A DNA stretch of 64,000 bases from a virus, in the IMG/VR virus record IMGVR_UViG_3300045135_002615, positions 62,001 through 126,000 of that record. The stretch is one strand, 5' to 3'. A program made the translations under genes and the position numbers. Below the pieces are notes generated by a model. The model ran no database searches. It was not told the DNA's origin and saw only the letters and a list, made by a program, of their open reading frames with translations. Below, piece by piece: positions 53,063 to 60,994 of this stretch (its first letter is position 1; each line of letters starts with the position of its first letter).

Positions 53063-53080
53063 CCGCGTTAAAAAACGCGG
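53063..53080 (+). terminator. hairpin, possible terminator without U-tract
   Basis: CCGCGTT (53063-53069) pairs with AACGCGG (53074-53080) around AAAA. It follows the direct repeats and precedes a different composition domain. A U-tract is missing, so termination is uncertain. The rest of 52990-53181 holds no gene; TATAAA at 53155-53160 may serve the next gene. Confidence 0.45.
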
Positions 53081-53181
53081 GGTTGATGGCGGGGGTCCCA
53101 AATTGCCATATTGAAAACGCATTGAAAATGTGACCCCGAATTTGGAACCATGTTTATAAAGAGGGTTGAAAGGACACACAC

Positions 53182-53502
53182 ATGACACTATCAAGAATAC
53201 ACAACGGAAGAAGAGAGTGGACACCACTAGCCAAACTGAGACTTAAGAGAGAGGGGGGGAGTATCTCTCCTAGCTTTGGTCAAGAGTTATTAGTTGAGCT
53301 AGAGTCCTGTAGCTTTGAAAATTATGGTCAAGCGGCATTTATGAAAGACGACTCAGGAGTATGGCTTAAGTATCATGGACCTAGTAATGGGGTGATACTC
53401 TATTGTCGCAACACACAGAAGTCAATGACATACAAAGAGATGGGTGACCTCATTAACTTATGGGGAGACATCCGTACCTTGTGGAGAGAGAGTAAAGGTT
53501 AA
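53182..53502 (+). CDS. unknown 106-residue protein
   Basis: The protein (MTLSRIHNGRREWTPLAKLR...) has a basic start, then a beta-rich part (SGVWLKYHGPSNGVILYCRN) and a C-terminal helix with two Trp. No family is recognised. AAAGGA lies eight bases before the ATG, and a TATAAA element stands 22 bases upstream. Composition lies between that of the C-rich genes before it and the G-rich genes after it. Confidence 0.5.
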   Translation: MTLSRIHNGRREWTPLAKLRLKREGGSISPSFGQELLVELESCSFENYGQAAFMKDDSGVWLKYHGPSNGVILYCRNTQKSMTYKEMGDLINLWGDIRTLWRESKG

Positions 53503-53670
53503 GCCTCTCAGGGAGGGGGGGTCTTATATATGAGCCGTTTCCGTGTTCAAGGGTGAGGTGGGCTTGCCTCGTATATTATTTGGGTTTGGTTTTTTGAGGG
53601 TTGATTTCAAACCCCATATCAGTTGTCGTTCTATAATCGTGTTAGGAACACACACATAAAGGAGAGCCAA
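53503..53670 (+). promoter_or_regulatory. non-coding region with CTATAAT element before a G-rich gene pair
   Basis: This 168-base stretch holds no open frame I support. CTATAAT at 53631-53637, preceded by GTT, lies 34 bases before the next ATG, with no -35 at normal spacing. The same CTATAAT with an upstream TT occurs at 62163, so it is a candidate phage promoter. Confidence 0.4.
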
Positions 53671-54321
53671 ATGGCGAAGAAGTTACCGAAGAGTTATGTA
53701 GAGAAGATGAAGATCCTAGACATGTTGAAGTCTAGGTCATTGAATAGTCTCCGTAAGGAGTGGATTGTGGCGGCGGCTAAGAATCGTCATTTACCTAAAG
53801 AGGTGAAGGCGGGGTTACGTTTGCATTTAAAGCGAAGGGCTAAGATAGAGGAGTTAGAAGATGCTCAGAGGTTACTTAGTCGAGAGGTAGGTAGGATGAG
53901 TGCGGAGGAGTACGAGAGGAGTGTTGTCTCTTTGGATGCTGAGATTGCGGGGGTGGTGAAGAAGGTAGAAGAGGTATTGAAGAGTGTAGAGGTGACCTAC
54001 AAGGGTAAGAGGGGGAAGATATATGGTTACCTCAAGAGAGGGAGTAGTCCAGGTTATGTGCTTAATGTGGATTTGATGATAGGGCAGTTTGAGCGTAACT
54101 ATTGGGGTCGTGCGGGTACGTTCATGGCTCGTGGGACAATGGTTTCACTATTGAGTGAGGATGAGAGTGAGGAGTTACGGGCAGAGGTGAGTAAAGAGTT
54201 AAGGCGTAAGATGGAGAGGGCAGGTATGGAGGGCAAGTTGCTTGAGACGAGTAGCTTGATTTATGGGGCGGGTTGGTATTTGACGAAGCAACAGGTATTG
54301 AACTATTTAGCGGGGGGGTGA
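53671..54321 (+). CDS. basic helical protein with strongly G-biased codons
   Basis: The 216 residues (MAKKLPKSYVEKMKILDMLK...) are highly charged and helical, with LRLHLKRRAKIEELEDAQRL and a C-terminal GAGWYLTKQQVLNYLAGG. No family is recognised. The coding strand contains about 18 G and 6 C per 60 bases, in contrast to the gene block just upstream. AAAGGAG precedes the ATG. It is followed by a gene with the same bias, so the two probably share a history. Confidence 0.5.
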   Translation: MAKKLPKSYVEKMKILDMLKSRSLNSLRKEWIVAAAKNRHLPKEVKAGLRLHLKRRAKIEELEDAQRLLSREVGRMSAEEYERSVVSLDAEIAGVVKKVEEVLKSVEVTYKGKRGKIYGYLKRGSSPGYVLNVDLMIGQFERNYWGRAGTFMARGTMVSLLSEDESEELRAEVSKELRRKMERAGMEGKLLETSSLIYGAGWYLTKQQVLNYLAGG

Positions 54322-54325
54322 GTTC

Positions 54326-54340
54326 AATAAAGCCTTTATT
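54326..54340. promoter_or_regulatory. 15-bp palindrome, possible operator
   Basis: AATAAAG and CTTTATT flank a single C between two plus-strand genes. The one-base centre suits a DNA-binding dimer site better than an RNA hairpin. Confidence 0.3.
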
Positions 54341-54385
54341 AGTGTGTATGGAGCATGAAGTCCCGCATAGAGAGGATCATGTGAC

Positions 54386-55810
54386 ATGGATACACTAGTT
54401 AAGCTTGCCACCTTAGAAGAGAGATTTGGGTTAGAGAGCAAGGGGGGTTCTTTAGAAGCCAGGATAGCGAGTCTTGAGAGTTTTGCCGTAACTAAGTTAG
54501 CGGGGCGTGTTGCGATAGAGGTGGGGAAGAAGGTTCCGAGTGAGGTGCAAGGTGTTTTGGGGAAGGGTTTAAGGGATGAGTTTGGTGTGAGTAGCTTAGA
54601 TGGTTTAGCATCTAATCTAGAAGCAATCCGCATTGGCTTACAGGACTCTAAGAACAAAGAGGTAGCGGACTATGTGAGGAAGCAGAGTAATACTTTAAGG
54701 GGTCAGGTAGAGCTATTACTTGAGTTGAAGAGTTCGGACAGGGTGGGCAGTTTTAAGAACTATTTCTTTGGTTTCTCAATACCTTTAGTGATCATGCTTT
54801 TGGTCATGTCGTTGTTTTCTCAGATGACGTTCTTCCAGTTGCTTTTAAGTTTTGGGGGTCACATTGTAGAGAACTTTTTTGTGATCGTAGTGGGTGGGGT
54901 ATGTGTGGTAAAGGTAGCTCAGTTCTTAATGTGGGTCTCGGACAAGATCGAAAAGTTTGAAAAGGCTGTCTTTGGATTTTGGAAGCCAAAACCAAAGAAG
55001 AAGAGGAGGAGGAGGAGGGCTACCAAAGAGGCGAGGGCGTTAGAGACCTTGAACAAGGTGGTGGAGTTCTTACCGTTGGTGAGCCGTTTGAAGGGAGCGG
55101 GTAAGGAGCTTTTACGTTTAGTGGGTAGTTCATTTCAGGACTTGGTGAGCACGTTTGAGCTAATGGTAAGGAAGGACAAGTGGAAGATACTTGAGGCGTT
55201 GAAGAAGAACTTTGACTCTCAGATGTCGAATGCTTTTCAGACATTTACGTCAGTGAAGGAGCCTCCGAAGTTGAAGGAGATAAACTTTGAGAAGCTTTTA
55301 GACTCGGTGTATGAGCATAAGGGGGAGAAGTTCAAGTTGAGGGAGTTATTGGAGGCGGATTCGATAGTGGGTCAGGGGGCATATACGACGTACAATAGTT
55401 GGGTAATGGAGTACGGGTATATCTTAGATCATGCTTTGGGTCGTCCTGCGAAGATGACGGGTAAGCAAGAGAGGGATTTATTAAAGAAGGGTGCGAGTGC
55501 TTTGAAGAGAGCATCGAACACATTCTACAGGTTCTTAGGTTTATGGTTGAAGGCAACTTCGCAGTCGGCGTTGGTGACTTCATTGTGGGTATCCGTAACG
55601 GCGATGTCATTAGCTTATGGTGGGAAGGTCATATTAAGGAAGCTGGTAGACATGTTTAACTCAAAGGTGACGGAGGAGATTAAGGAAGACAAGGGTGGTC
55701 CGATGTCTGAGTTATTCACGCCATCAAGAGTAGCGAGTAGGGGAGGTCATACGTTAGTGTTAGTGAATGAGTATCTTGAGTGTTTGAACTACATAGAGGG
55801 TAGGGTCTAG
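54386..55810 (+). CDS. membrane protein with coiled-coil tag-like N-terminus (class 2)
   Basis: The 474 residues start MDTLVKLATLEERFGLESKG and GSLEARIASLE, which matches the N-terminus at 56969 (IASLERRLG, then GASLNVRLANLEE). Membrane segments are predicted at about 130-155 (IPLVIMLLVMSLF) and 165-187 (FFVIVVGGVCVVKV), and a third near 394-412. A basic run (KPKKKRRRRRATK) follows the second. The remainder is helical. G-rich coding strand as in the gene before. The repeated N-terminus and membrane segments suggest the same fate as the MRHLT-tagged proteins, namely virion packaging and ejection, an inference. A weak GAGG ribosome site precedes the ATG. Confidence 0.55.
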   Translation: MDTLVKLATLEERFGLESKGGSLEARIASLESFAVTKLAGRVAIEVGKKVPSEVQGVLGKGLRDEFGVSSLDGLASNLEAIRIGLQDSKNKEVADYVRKQSNTLRGQVELLLELKSSDRVGSFKNYFFGFSIPLVIMLLVMSLFSQMTFFQLLLSFGGHIVENFFVIVVGGVCVVKVAQFLMWVSDKIEKFEKAVFGFWKPKPKKKRRRRRATKEARALETLNKVVEFLPLVSRLKGAGKELLRLVGSSFQDLVSTFELMVRKDKWKILEALKKNFDSQMSNAFQTFTSVKEPPKLKEINFEKLLDSVYEHKGEKFKLRELLEADSIVGQGAYTTYNSWVMEYGYILDHALGRPAKMTGKQERDLLKKGASALKRASNTFYRFLGLWLKATSQSALVTSLWVSVTAMSLAYGGKVILRKLVDMFNSKVTEEIKEDKGGPMSELFTPSRVASRGGHTLVLVNEYLECLNYIEGRV

Positions 55811-55812
55811 GT

Positions 55813-56880
55813 TTATCTTTTCTTCTTGTTTGAGGGCTTCTTCTTGGTCGAGGGCTTCTTTGGAGTATTCTTTTTGAGCTCTTTAGGGATAGCTTTAACT
55901 ACGGGGTCTTGTGTTCCGAGTTGGGTTTCAGCTTGGACTACCGCACCATCTACGAGCATTTGTGGTCCAGAGAGCATCTTGTATAGCCCTTTGCCGATCA
56001 TATGCAAAAACTTAAGGACCATCTTAAGAGGTGTTTCCACGAAGAGCTTACCGGGTAGTCGTTGAGTTTTGAACACACCCCATGAGATAAGCATGAGGAC
56101 ATAGTAAATGACGACAGCAACACCTAAGAATTTCAGGGTTGTGAAAAAGGAGATATGACCTCCGAGCCAACCAAGAAGTGTCATGATTGCGGAACCTATA
56201 GCGTTAATAGCAGTGAACAAACCTCCCCACGCCAAACCTACCGCCTTAGCCATTCCAATATATGCCGCATTGGAAGTGATTGATGTGGGTAGTATGAAGT
56301 TAAAGAGCCACCCTGCTCCCACACCAATGTAATAAACAATTTGTGTGGCAATCCATCCGGACCACCCAAGTGCCGAAACCATATATGCCCATAGGATGTT
56401 AGAGGACTTCTCCATAGAGCCTGTCTTCATAAACTCAGGCATCACCCCTGTCTTATTGACCCACAGTGATTTATCATCGCGGACGTACCATAGTAGAACA
56501 ACGGTCATCGTTTCGGGGGCGACATCTACAATCTTCGCCATCTCTTCAATTTTCTTATTCTTGAAGGCTACTTGGAACGAACCTACGATGTTGCTCGCCT
56601 CTTCGGGTGTTTTTACTTTTGAGAGCCTATCACTCAACATCTTCTGTATAGGGTCGTCTCGATCAACCTTAGCTTTGGTCATTTGAGAGAGGCTCATTTT
56701 ATGAGAAGAGAAGAGGTCTTGGATGCCTTTGAGGGCGGTCCCCGAAATACCTTTTCTTATCTTTAGTGCTTCATTAACAACGACAGCCTTAGTGACCTTC
56801 TCCTTAAGATCATCAACTATGCCTGCTCGCTTTTGCATCTTAGCGAGATGTAGACTTGCGACACGTTTTGAGTTAGCCAT
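55813..56880 (-). CDS. membrane protein with RVAS-type N-terminus and Lys-rich tail
   Basis: The 355 residues start MANSKRVASLHLAKMQKRAG, similar to the N-terminus of the gene at 15439. Several hydrophobic segments lie between about 160 and 275 (MVSALGWSGWIATQIVYYIG; FLGVAVVIYYVLMLISWGVF), giving three or four membrane passes. The C-terminus is a run of Lys/Pro (KKPSTKKKPSNKKKR). GAGGAG precedes the ATG. It converges with the gene at 54386 and is divergent from 56969. Composition is more balanced than its G-rich neighbour. Possibly another ejected or host-membrane protein. Confidence 0.55.
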   Translation of the reverse strand: MANSKRVASLHLAKMQKRAGIVDDLKEKVTKAVVVNEALKIRKGISGTALKGIQDLFSSHKMSLSQMTKAKVDRDDPIQKMLSDRLSKVKTPEEASNIVGSFQVAFKNKKIEEMAKIVDVAPETMTVVLLWYVRDDKSLWVNKTGVMPEFMKTGSMEKSSNILWAYMVSALGWSGWIATQIVYYIGVGAGWLFNFILPTSITSNAAYIGMAKAVGLAWGGLFTAINAIGSAIMTLLGWLGGHISFFTTLKFLGVAVVIYYVLMLISWGVFKTQRLPGKLFVETPLKMVLKFLHMIGKGLYKMLSGPQMLVDGAVVQAETQLGTQDPVVKAIPKELKKNTPKKPSTKKKPSNKKKR

Positions 56881-56968
56881 GTTCTTACTCCTCTAGATTA
56901 TGTATGACTACAGGGGTTTAATAAACAATCTATAGCTCTCACCTACCTATACGCATGGAGGTAAGAAC

Positions 56969-57646
56969 ATGGAACATAGAATCGCATCATTAGAGAGAAG
57001 ACTTGGGGTCACACCCTCAAGAGGTGCAAGCCTTAATGTGAGACTTGCAAACCTTGAGGAGTTAGCCACTGATAAGGCATCTAATCAGATAGAGCGTATC
57101 GCTCAGAAGAAGTTGCCCACTGAGGCTAAGAGAGTGGCTCAAATCGTTTTGGGTAAAGAGATGGGCATTACAAGCTATGCGGGCTTCAAATCGAAGGCAG
57201 CACAGATTTACAAAGAGGTGCAGAAAGCTGAGACAAAGAAGATTGGGCAGAGGATCATCAGGGCACACCCGAACGATTTAAAGGCTCAGTTCCGTATGGC
57301 GATTGGTCTCAATCTCTCAGAGGGCAAGCAGGCGGGCTTTGGGAGCAACTTTGTCTTAGGGGTTACAGTTACAGCGGTGCTGTTGTATCTAGTAATGGTT
57401 GCCATTGCGGACACGATTACTGCCTTTGGTCTAATATGGCTTCTCCCTAATATTCTTGGAGAGATGTCACTCTTACTCCTTGCTGGAGGCTTGGTTTTTG
57501 GGGTGATGGGTTCCGTGTTCTCATGGCTCATCAACTTGAAAAAAAGCCGTCAAGCTTCGCTCAAGTTGATGGGTCAAGAAGTCGTGACGAGGAAGAAGTC
57601 TCTAGGTAAAGAGCTTTTAGAGACTTTATTCGATCTACTCTCATAA
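56969..57646 (+). CDS. membrane protein with coiled-coil tag-like N-terminus (class 2)
   Basis: The 225 residues start MEHRIASLERRLGVTPSRGA and SLNVRLANLEELA, matching the N-terminus of 54386; the following KLPTEAKRVAQIVLGKEMGI also aligns with KVPSEVQGVLGKGLRDEFGV there, so the two are paralogues over about 70 residues. Two membrane segments follow at about 129-155 and 158-190. The C-terminus is basic and helical. GGAGG lies before the ATG. Likely the same functional group as 54386. Confidence 0.6.
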   Translation: MEHRIASLERRLGVTPSRGASLNVRLANLEELATDKASNQIERIAQKKLPTEAKRVAQIVLGKEMGITSYAGFKSKAAQIYKEVQKAETKKIGQRIIRAHPNDLKAQFRMAIGLNLSEGKQAGFGSNFVLGVTVTAVLLYLVMVAIADTITAFGLIWLLPNILGEMSLLLLAGGLVFGVMGSVFSWLINLKKSRQASLKLMGQEVVTRKKSLGKELLETLFDLLS

Positions 57647-57663
57647 GAGAGTTTGGGGGGGGC

Positions 57664-58020
57664 TTGAGTGTGTACACGAGCATCGTAAAAGGCAAAAGGG
57701 TATGGCTTGAAAGCACGATAGGTCTGTATGAAGGAGTTGATGAAAGAAGTCGATTTGACTTGATCTCAAAAGGGCTCTTAGAGGCCAACTGTGTGTTGGA
57801 GAATGAGCTCGAAGACCCTTTACCTCCTGTGATAAGGATGAACACATACAAGATAGGCGGTAAGCTCGTGTTCTTCTTGTATCTTGTAGAGATACAGGGG
57901 TCGTTTAAATGTTGTTTTAAGGTGGGTAAGGGTGACATAAAAGTTCAAGGCGTATATCGTCTTGAGGCAGATACGATCTTCAAAGACATAAGAGAAGAGT
58001 GGAAGTCCTCATTTTCATAG
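57664..58020 (+). CDS. unknown 118-residue protein with non-ATG start
   Basis: The frame opens with TTG at 57664 (or GTG at 57670) just after a run of eight G that may serve as a ribosome site; no ATG lies near. The protein (…YTSIVKGKRVWLESTIGLYE…) is alpha/beta with a beta centre (KIGGKLVFFLYLVEIQGSF). No family is recognised. Start position is uncertain. Confidence 0.45.
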   Translation: MSVYTSIVKGKRVWLESTIGLYEGVDERSRFDLISKGLLEANCVLENELEDPLPPVIRMNTYKIGGKLVFFLYLVEIQGSFKCCFKVGKGDIKVQGVYRLEADTIFKDIREEWKSSFS

Positions 58021-58062
58021 GCTTTTTATAGTCAATCCGTTTGGGTGTAAAGGAGGTCTGCT

Positions 58063-58401
58063 ATGCCAGGAGACACATCAAAAATGACCGAGCTTGGCTT
58101 CAAGCTCTTGTCAGGTCTTATCATTCCTGTGGGGATCTACATCATCAATATGAGCACCAATGTTAAGTTGCTTGAACAGAAGGTAGAGACACAGGAGACA
58201 AGGATACAAGAGCTCAAAGACCATTCAGAACGAATGGTCGAGAATCTTAAAGAGTACGAGGTTAAGATCAACGCCTTCTGGCGAGCATTAGACTCCAACA
58301 ACAAAGACATCCTCTTGATCAAAGACTCAGTCAAGCTACAGAGTGAGATGGTCAAAGATGTATACGAATACATCCTCAAGCAACAAGGACGTACCCCATG
58401 A
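58063..58401 (+). CDS. TM plus coiled-coil protein, possible lysis or structural factor
   Basis: The 112 residues have one membrane segment at about 12-30 (GFKLLSGLIIPVGIYIINM), then a long coiled coil (LEQKVETQETRIQELKDHSE...). This plan resembles i-spanins and some holin-type or superinfection proteins. The following gene overlaps by four bases and starts with a hydrophobic signal, so the pair could be a spanin-like unit, though no lipobox is present in the second. AAAGGAGG precedes the ATG. Confidence 0.55.
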   Translation: MPGDTSKMTELGFKLLSGLIIPVGIYIINMSTNVKLLEQKVETQETRIQELKDHSERMVENLKEYEVKINAFWRALDSNNKDILLIKDSVKLQSEMVKDVYEYILKQQGRTP

Positions 58402-58700
58402 AAAGTCTAATCGTAGTGCTAGCGAGCTCTTTTTTGTTCTATCTTGTAGCAATGGCATCGACCACTGAGAAGAAGGTCGAAGAGCCCAAAGAGAAGACGA
58501 GTACTCCACTTAAACCAAAAAGTATGACCGCGTGTGCTCCTCGCTTGGTAGAAGATACTGTCCTTTCAAACAGAGCAGAGACCTTGGGTGAACTCAAGAC
58601 AACCTCTAATGAGCTTCTAGAGGACACTATCCTTTTACACCAAGCCATCTTGGAGGGCTATCATGTCAACAACCAACACACAATCAGTAGGCAACCTTAA
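58398..58700 (+). CDS. small exported or membrane-anchored protein
   Basis: The 100 residues begin MKSLIVVLASSFLFYLVAMA, a signal peptide or anchor, followed by a charged Glu/Lys/Pro segment and a helix (LGELKTTSNELLEDTILLHQ). There is no lipobox. It overlaps the upstream TM/coiled-coil gene by four bases and the downstream gene by 38 bases in another frame, so the three are expressed together. A spanin-like partner role is possible. Confidence 0.5.
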   Translation: MKSLIVVLASSFLFYLVAMASTTEKKVEEPKEKTSTPLKPKSMTACAPRLVEDTVLSNRAETLGELKTTSNELLEDTILLHQAILEGYHVNNQHTISRQP

Positions 58701-58947
58701 CGAGGAAGAGACTCAAGCCATTGCTCGTCATCGTCAGATTGCGAATGAGATCCTCGGACAGATCGGTCAGATCGAGGTCCGTAAGGCTCGTCTCCTCGCA
58801 CTTGTCGAGCGTAATGAGGCTCAGGCTCAACAAGTCCTTAAGGATGTGGCAACACGCCTTGAGATCGCAGAGGGTTCTACATGGCAGGTTCAGCCTGACG
58901 GCTCTGTTGTTGTCAGTACTGAGAGTGAGACAACCACCGAGGGTTAA
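58663..58947 (+). CDS. small coiled-coil protein
   Basis: The 94 residues (MSTTNTQSVGNLNEEETQAI...) form a long helix pair (IANEILGQIGQIEVRKARLL; QAQQVLKDVATRLEIAEG) and end WQVQPDGSVVVSTESE. Proteins with the pattern helix-helix-W-x-V-x-x-DG-x-V are frequent in large phages, in my recollection, without a known function. A terminator follows. Confidence 0.55.
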   Translation: MSTTNTQSVGNLNEEETQAIARHRQIANEILGQIGQIEVRKARLLALVERNEAQAQQVLKDVATRLEIAEGSTWQVQPDGSVVVSTESETTTEG

Positions 58948-58990
58948 ACAACCAAACTCTTGAGAGTGATCTAAAAGAGGGGTTTCCTTG

Positions 58991-59013
58991 AAAGAGGCAA
59001 CTCCTCTTTTTTT
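58991..59013 (+). terminator. Rho-independent terminator
   Basis: AAAGAGG (58991-58997) pairs with CCTCTTT (59003-59009) around CAACT and is followed by further T. It lies between the small coiled-coil gene and the virion gene at 59063. Confidence 0.75.
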
Positions 59014-59062
59014 ATCTCTTTATATTCATATTCTCATAGGACATCTATGGGAGGAAAACCTC

Positions 59063-60433
59063 ATGGCTCACGGTTGGTATGACAGACGTTCAGCGTGGCC
59101 GTTGCCACCGCAAAACACAACAGCCGTGTCCCCCTTCCTGAAAGGGGAGATAGATGTACGATGGGACGACCCTTCATTACAACATGGGAATGAAGGGTGG
59201 ATCATTAGGGGGGTTAATATCTATCGGTCATCGAACTCAGATCGAGGTCCCTATAGGAGAGTTAACATAGTCCCTGTAGGTGGCTCCTTCTATCGTGATC
59301 GAATAGCCACTTGGACTGTCCATGAAGAAGAGGTTCAACCATATCAATGGTTCTCTAAGGGAGACCATACAGAAGACCCCTATAAGTTTAAGACGAAGTA
59401 CCCCATTGCTAAGTTGAATAGCCACACCGACCCAGGTGACTCTCCCAAAGATGTGGTGGTCACTGTAGATGGTCAAACCTTCCCCGTTACAAGAGTTATA
59501 GGTCAACTAGGCGAAGTCACTCTAGCATATAGAGCAAGACCTGCTGATGAAGCCATCACGATGAGGGACGGTTTATTCCCTGAGATCACAGACACCTCTG
59601 TAGTTAAGGTAAGCTACCTTGCCTATGACATGAGTAGTCGTTTAAGGGTAGGTCCTGATAAGAGAGACTTTTATCGCGTGACTACAGTAGCGTCTGACCC
59701 TCTTACTGATAAGCTATATGAGACACCACTTGATCAATGTAAGCCTTTCTCTGATAGGGAGATAGAGCAAGTGGACTACATGTGGAGAGAGGGCATCCGT
59801 AGGAACAATTGGATACTTGAGCAAGGTGGTGAGAGAGTGAAATTATTCACCCGCCGTATTGCGGGTGAACCATGTTTCTGTACGGCTTTCAATCCTGAGA
59901 CACTTGTGAACTCAAAGCATCCAGATAGTCTTTGCAAGATATGCTTTGGTGTGGGTATCAAGGGGGGTTATGACGGACCTTTTGATATAATCATCGGACC
60001 TGATGATGCGGAGAAGAGGGTGAGCCAATCTGATCGAGGTCGAAAGAAGGAACACTCGTATGAGGTATGGATAGGACCTAGTCCTATTGTATCTCAAAGG
60101 GACTTCATAGTTAAGATGAACAATGACCGCTACTCTATTGGTGCGGTTAGATACCCCTCTAATAGAGGTAACATCTTACAGCAACACTTCAACATAGGCT
60201 ACTTAGACTCAGGGGACATCAGGTATAAGTTCCCCTTAGAGGGAGTGCCTGTCACATGGGACAAAACCCAATATGGATATTGGTCACAAAGAGACACATA
60301 CAGTGCTAGGTCTGATGCTCAATATCCTATAATAGAAGATAGAGGCTATCCTCAACAAACCCAAAAAACAACCACGAGTGATGCCCTTGAGAAGAAGGGT
60401 CGTACAGCAACGTGGGAGAACCAAAACTACTAA
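59063..60433 (+). CDS. virion protein with cysteine cluster, probably neck/tail
   Basis: The 456 residues start MAHGWYDRRSAWPLPPQNTT; GGGAGG lies nine bases before this ATG, and the longer frame has no site. A beta-rich first half includes an Fn3-like GWIIRGVNIYRSSN. At about 290-325 lies CFCTAFNP...LCKICFGVGIKGGYDGP, four cysteines that probably bind zinc. This C-x-C...C-x-x-C-x-G-x-G-x-x-GGY pattern occurs, as I recall, in myovirus structural proteins near the neck genes. The next two genes also fit neck or tail-completion proteins. Confidence 0.65.
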   Translation: MAHGWYDRRSAWPLPPQNTTAVSPFLKGEIDVRWDDPSLQHGNEGWIIRGVNIYRSSNSDRGPYRRVNIVPVGGSFYRDRIATWTVHEEEVQPYQWFSKGDHTEDPYKFKTKYPIAKLNSHTDPGDSPKDVVVTVDGQTFPVTRVIGQLGEVTLAYRARPADEAITMRDGLFPEITDTSVVKVSYLAYDMSSRLRVGPDKRDFYRVTTVASDPLTDKLYETPLDQCKPFSDREIEQVDYMWREGIRRNNWILEQGGERVKLFTRRIAGEPCFCTAFNPETLVNSKHPDSLCKICFGVGIKGGYDGPFDIIIGPDDAEKRVSQSDRGRKKEHSYEVWIGPSPIVSQRDFIVKMNNDRYSIGAVRYPSNRGNILQQHFNIGYLDSGDIRYKFPLEGVPVTWDKTQYGYWSQRDTYSARSDAQYPIIEDRGYPQQTQKTTTSDALEKKGRTATWENQNY

Positions 60434-60445
60434 GGAGGTGCTCAC

Positions 60446-60994
60446 ATGAGCATGATTAAACGTGTCGCAGCTGCACATATGAAAAAGCCCCGCAACCTTG
60501 AGGAAGCACTACAGCCTTGGATCCCAGGAATCAAGCTAGAGAGACTTGAGGAGACTGCTACCTTTGAGATCATCTCAGGTAAAGTTGATGATGGCGAGGA
60601 GCATGAAGACACACGCTTTGATTACTCTTACGGGAGCATTAATGGGGTGCATGGGAGGGTGTACACCACTAAGCAGTCTAGCATTAATGGGAAGTTCCAC
60701 CTTTGCCTTGATCCTTCACAGGTAGGTCTGAAACTAGGGAGGATTACCCGAAAGCAATCAAACCAAGCGTTGGTCTACTTGAAGCCATACATTGATGATC
60801 TAATTGATGAGGTCTATTATGACGCGATCAGTGATGTCCTCTATGATGAAGAGTGGTACGGAGATGGTCACTATGCTTCAATGGACATTACGGGAGTATT
60901 CATAAAGAGAGGGAAGCTCTGTCTATCCTTGAAAGGCTATCTCGAAGCGTCTGAGCCTGTAGAGGTTGAAGACGATTTTGATTACTACCCATGA
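60446..60994 (+). CDS. probable virion or assembly protein with KRVAAAHM N-terminus
   Basis: The 182 residues start MSMIKRVAAAHMKKPRNLEE, another variant of the RVA-type N-terminus. The body is alpha/beta and acidic, ending EDDFDYYP. No family is recognised. AAGGAGG precedes the ATG and its stop overlaps the next start by four bases. Position between two probable neck genes suggests a virion role. Confidence 0.5.
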   Translation: MSMIKRVAAAHMKKPRNLEEALQPWIPGIKLERLEETATFEIISGKVDDGEEHEDTRFDYSYGSINGVHGRVYTTKQSSINGKFHLCLDPSQVGLKLGRITRKQSNQALVYLKPYIDDLIDEVYYDAISDVLYDEEWYGDGHYASMDITGVFIKRGKLCLSLKGYLEASEPVEVEDDFDYYP

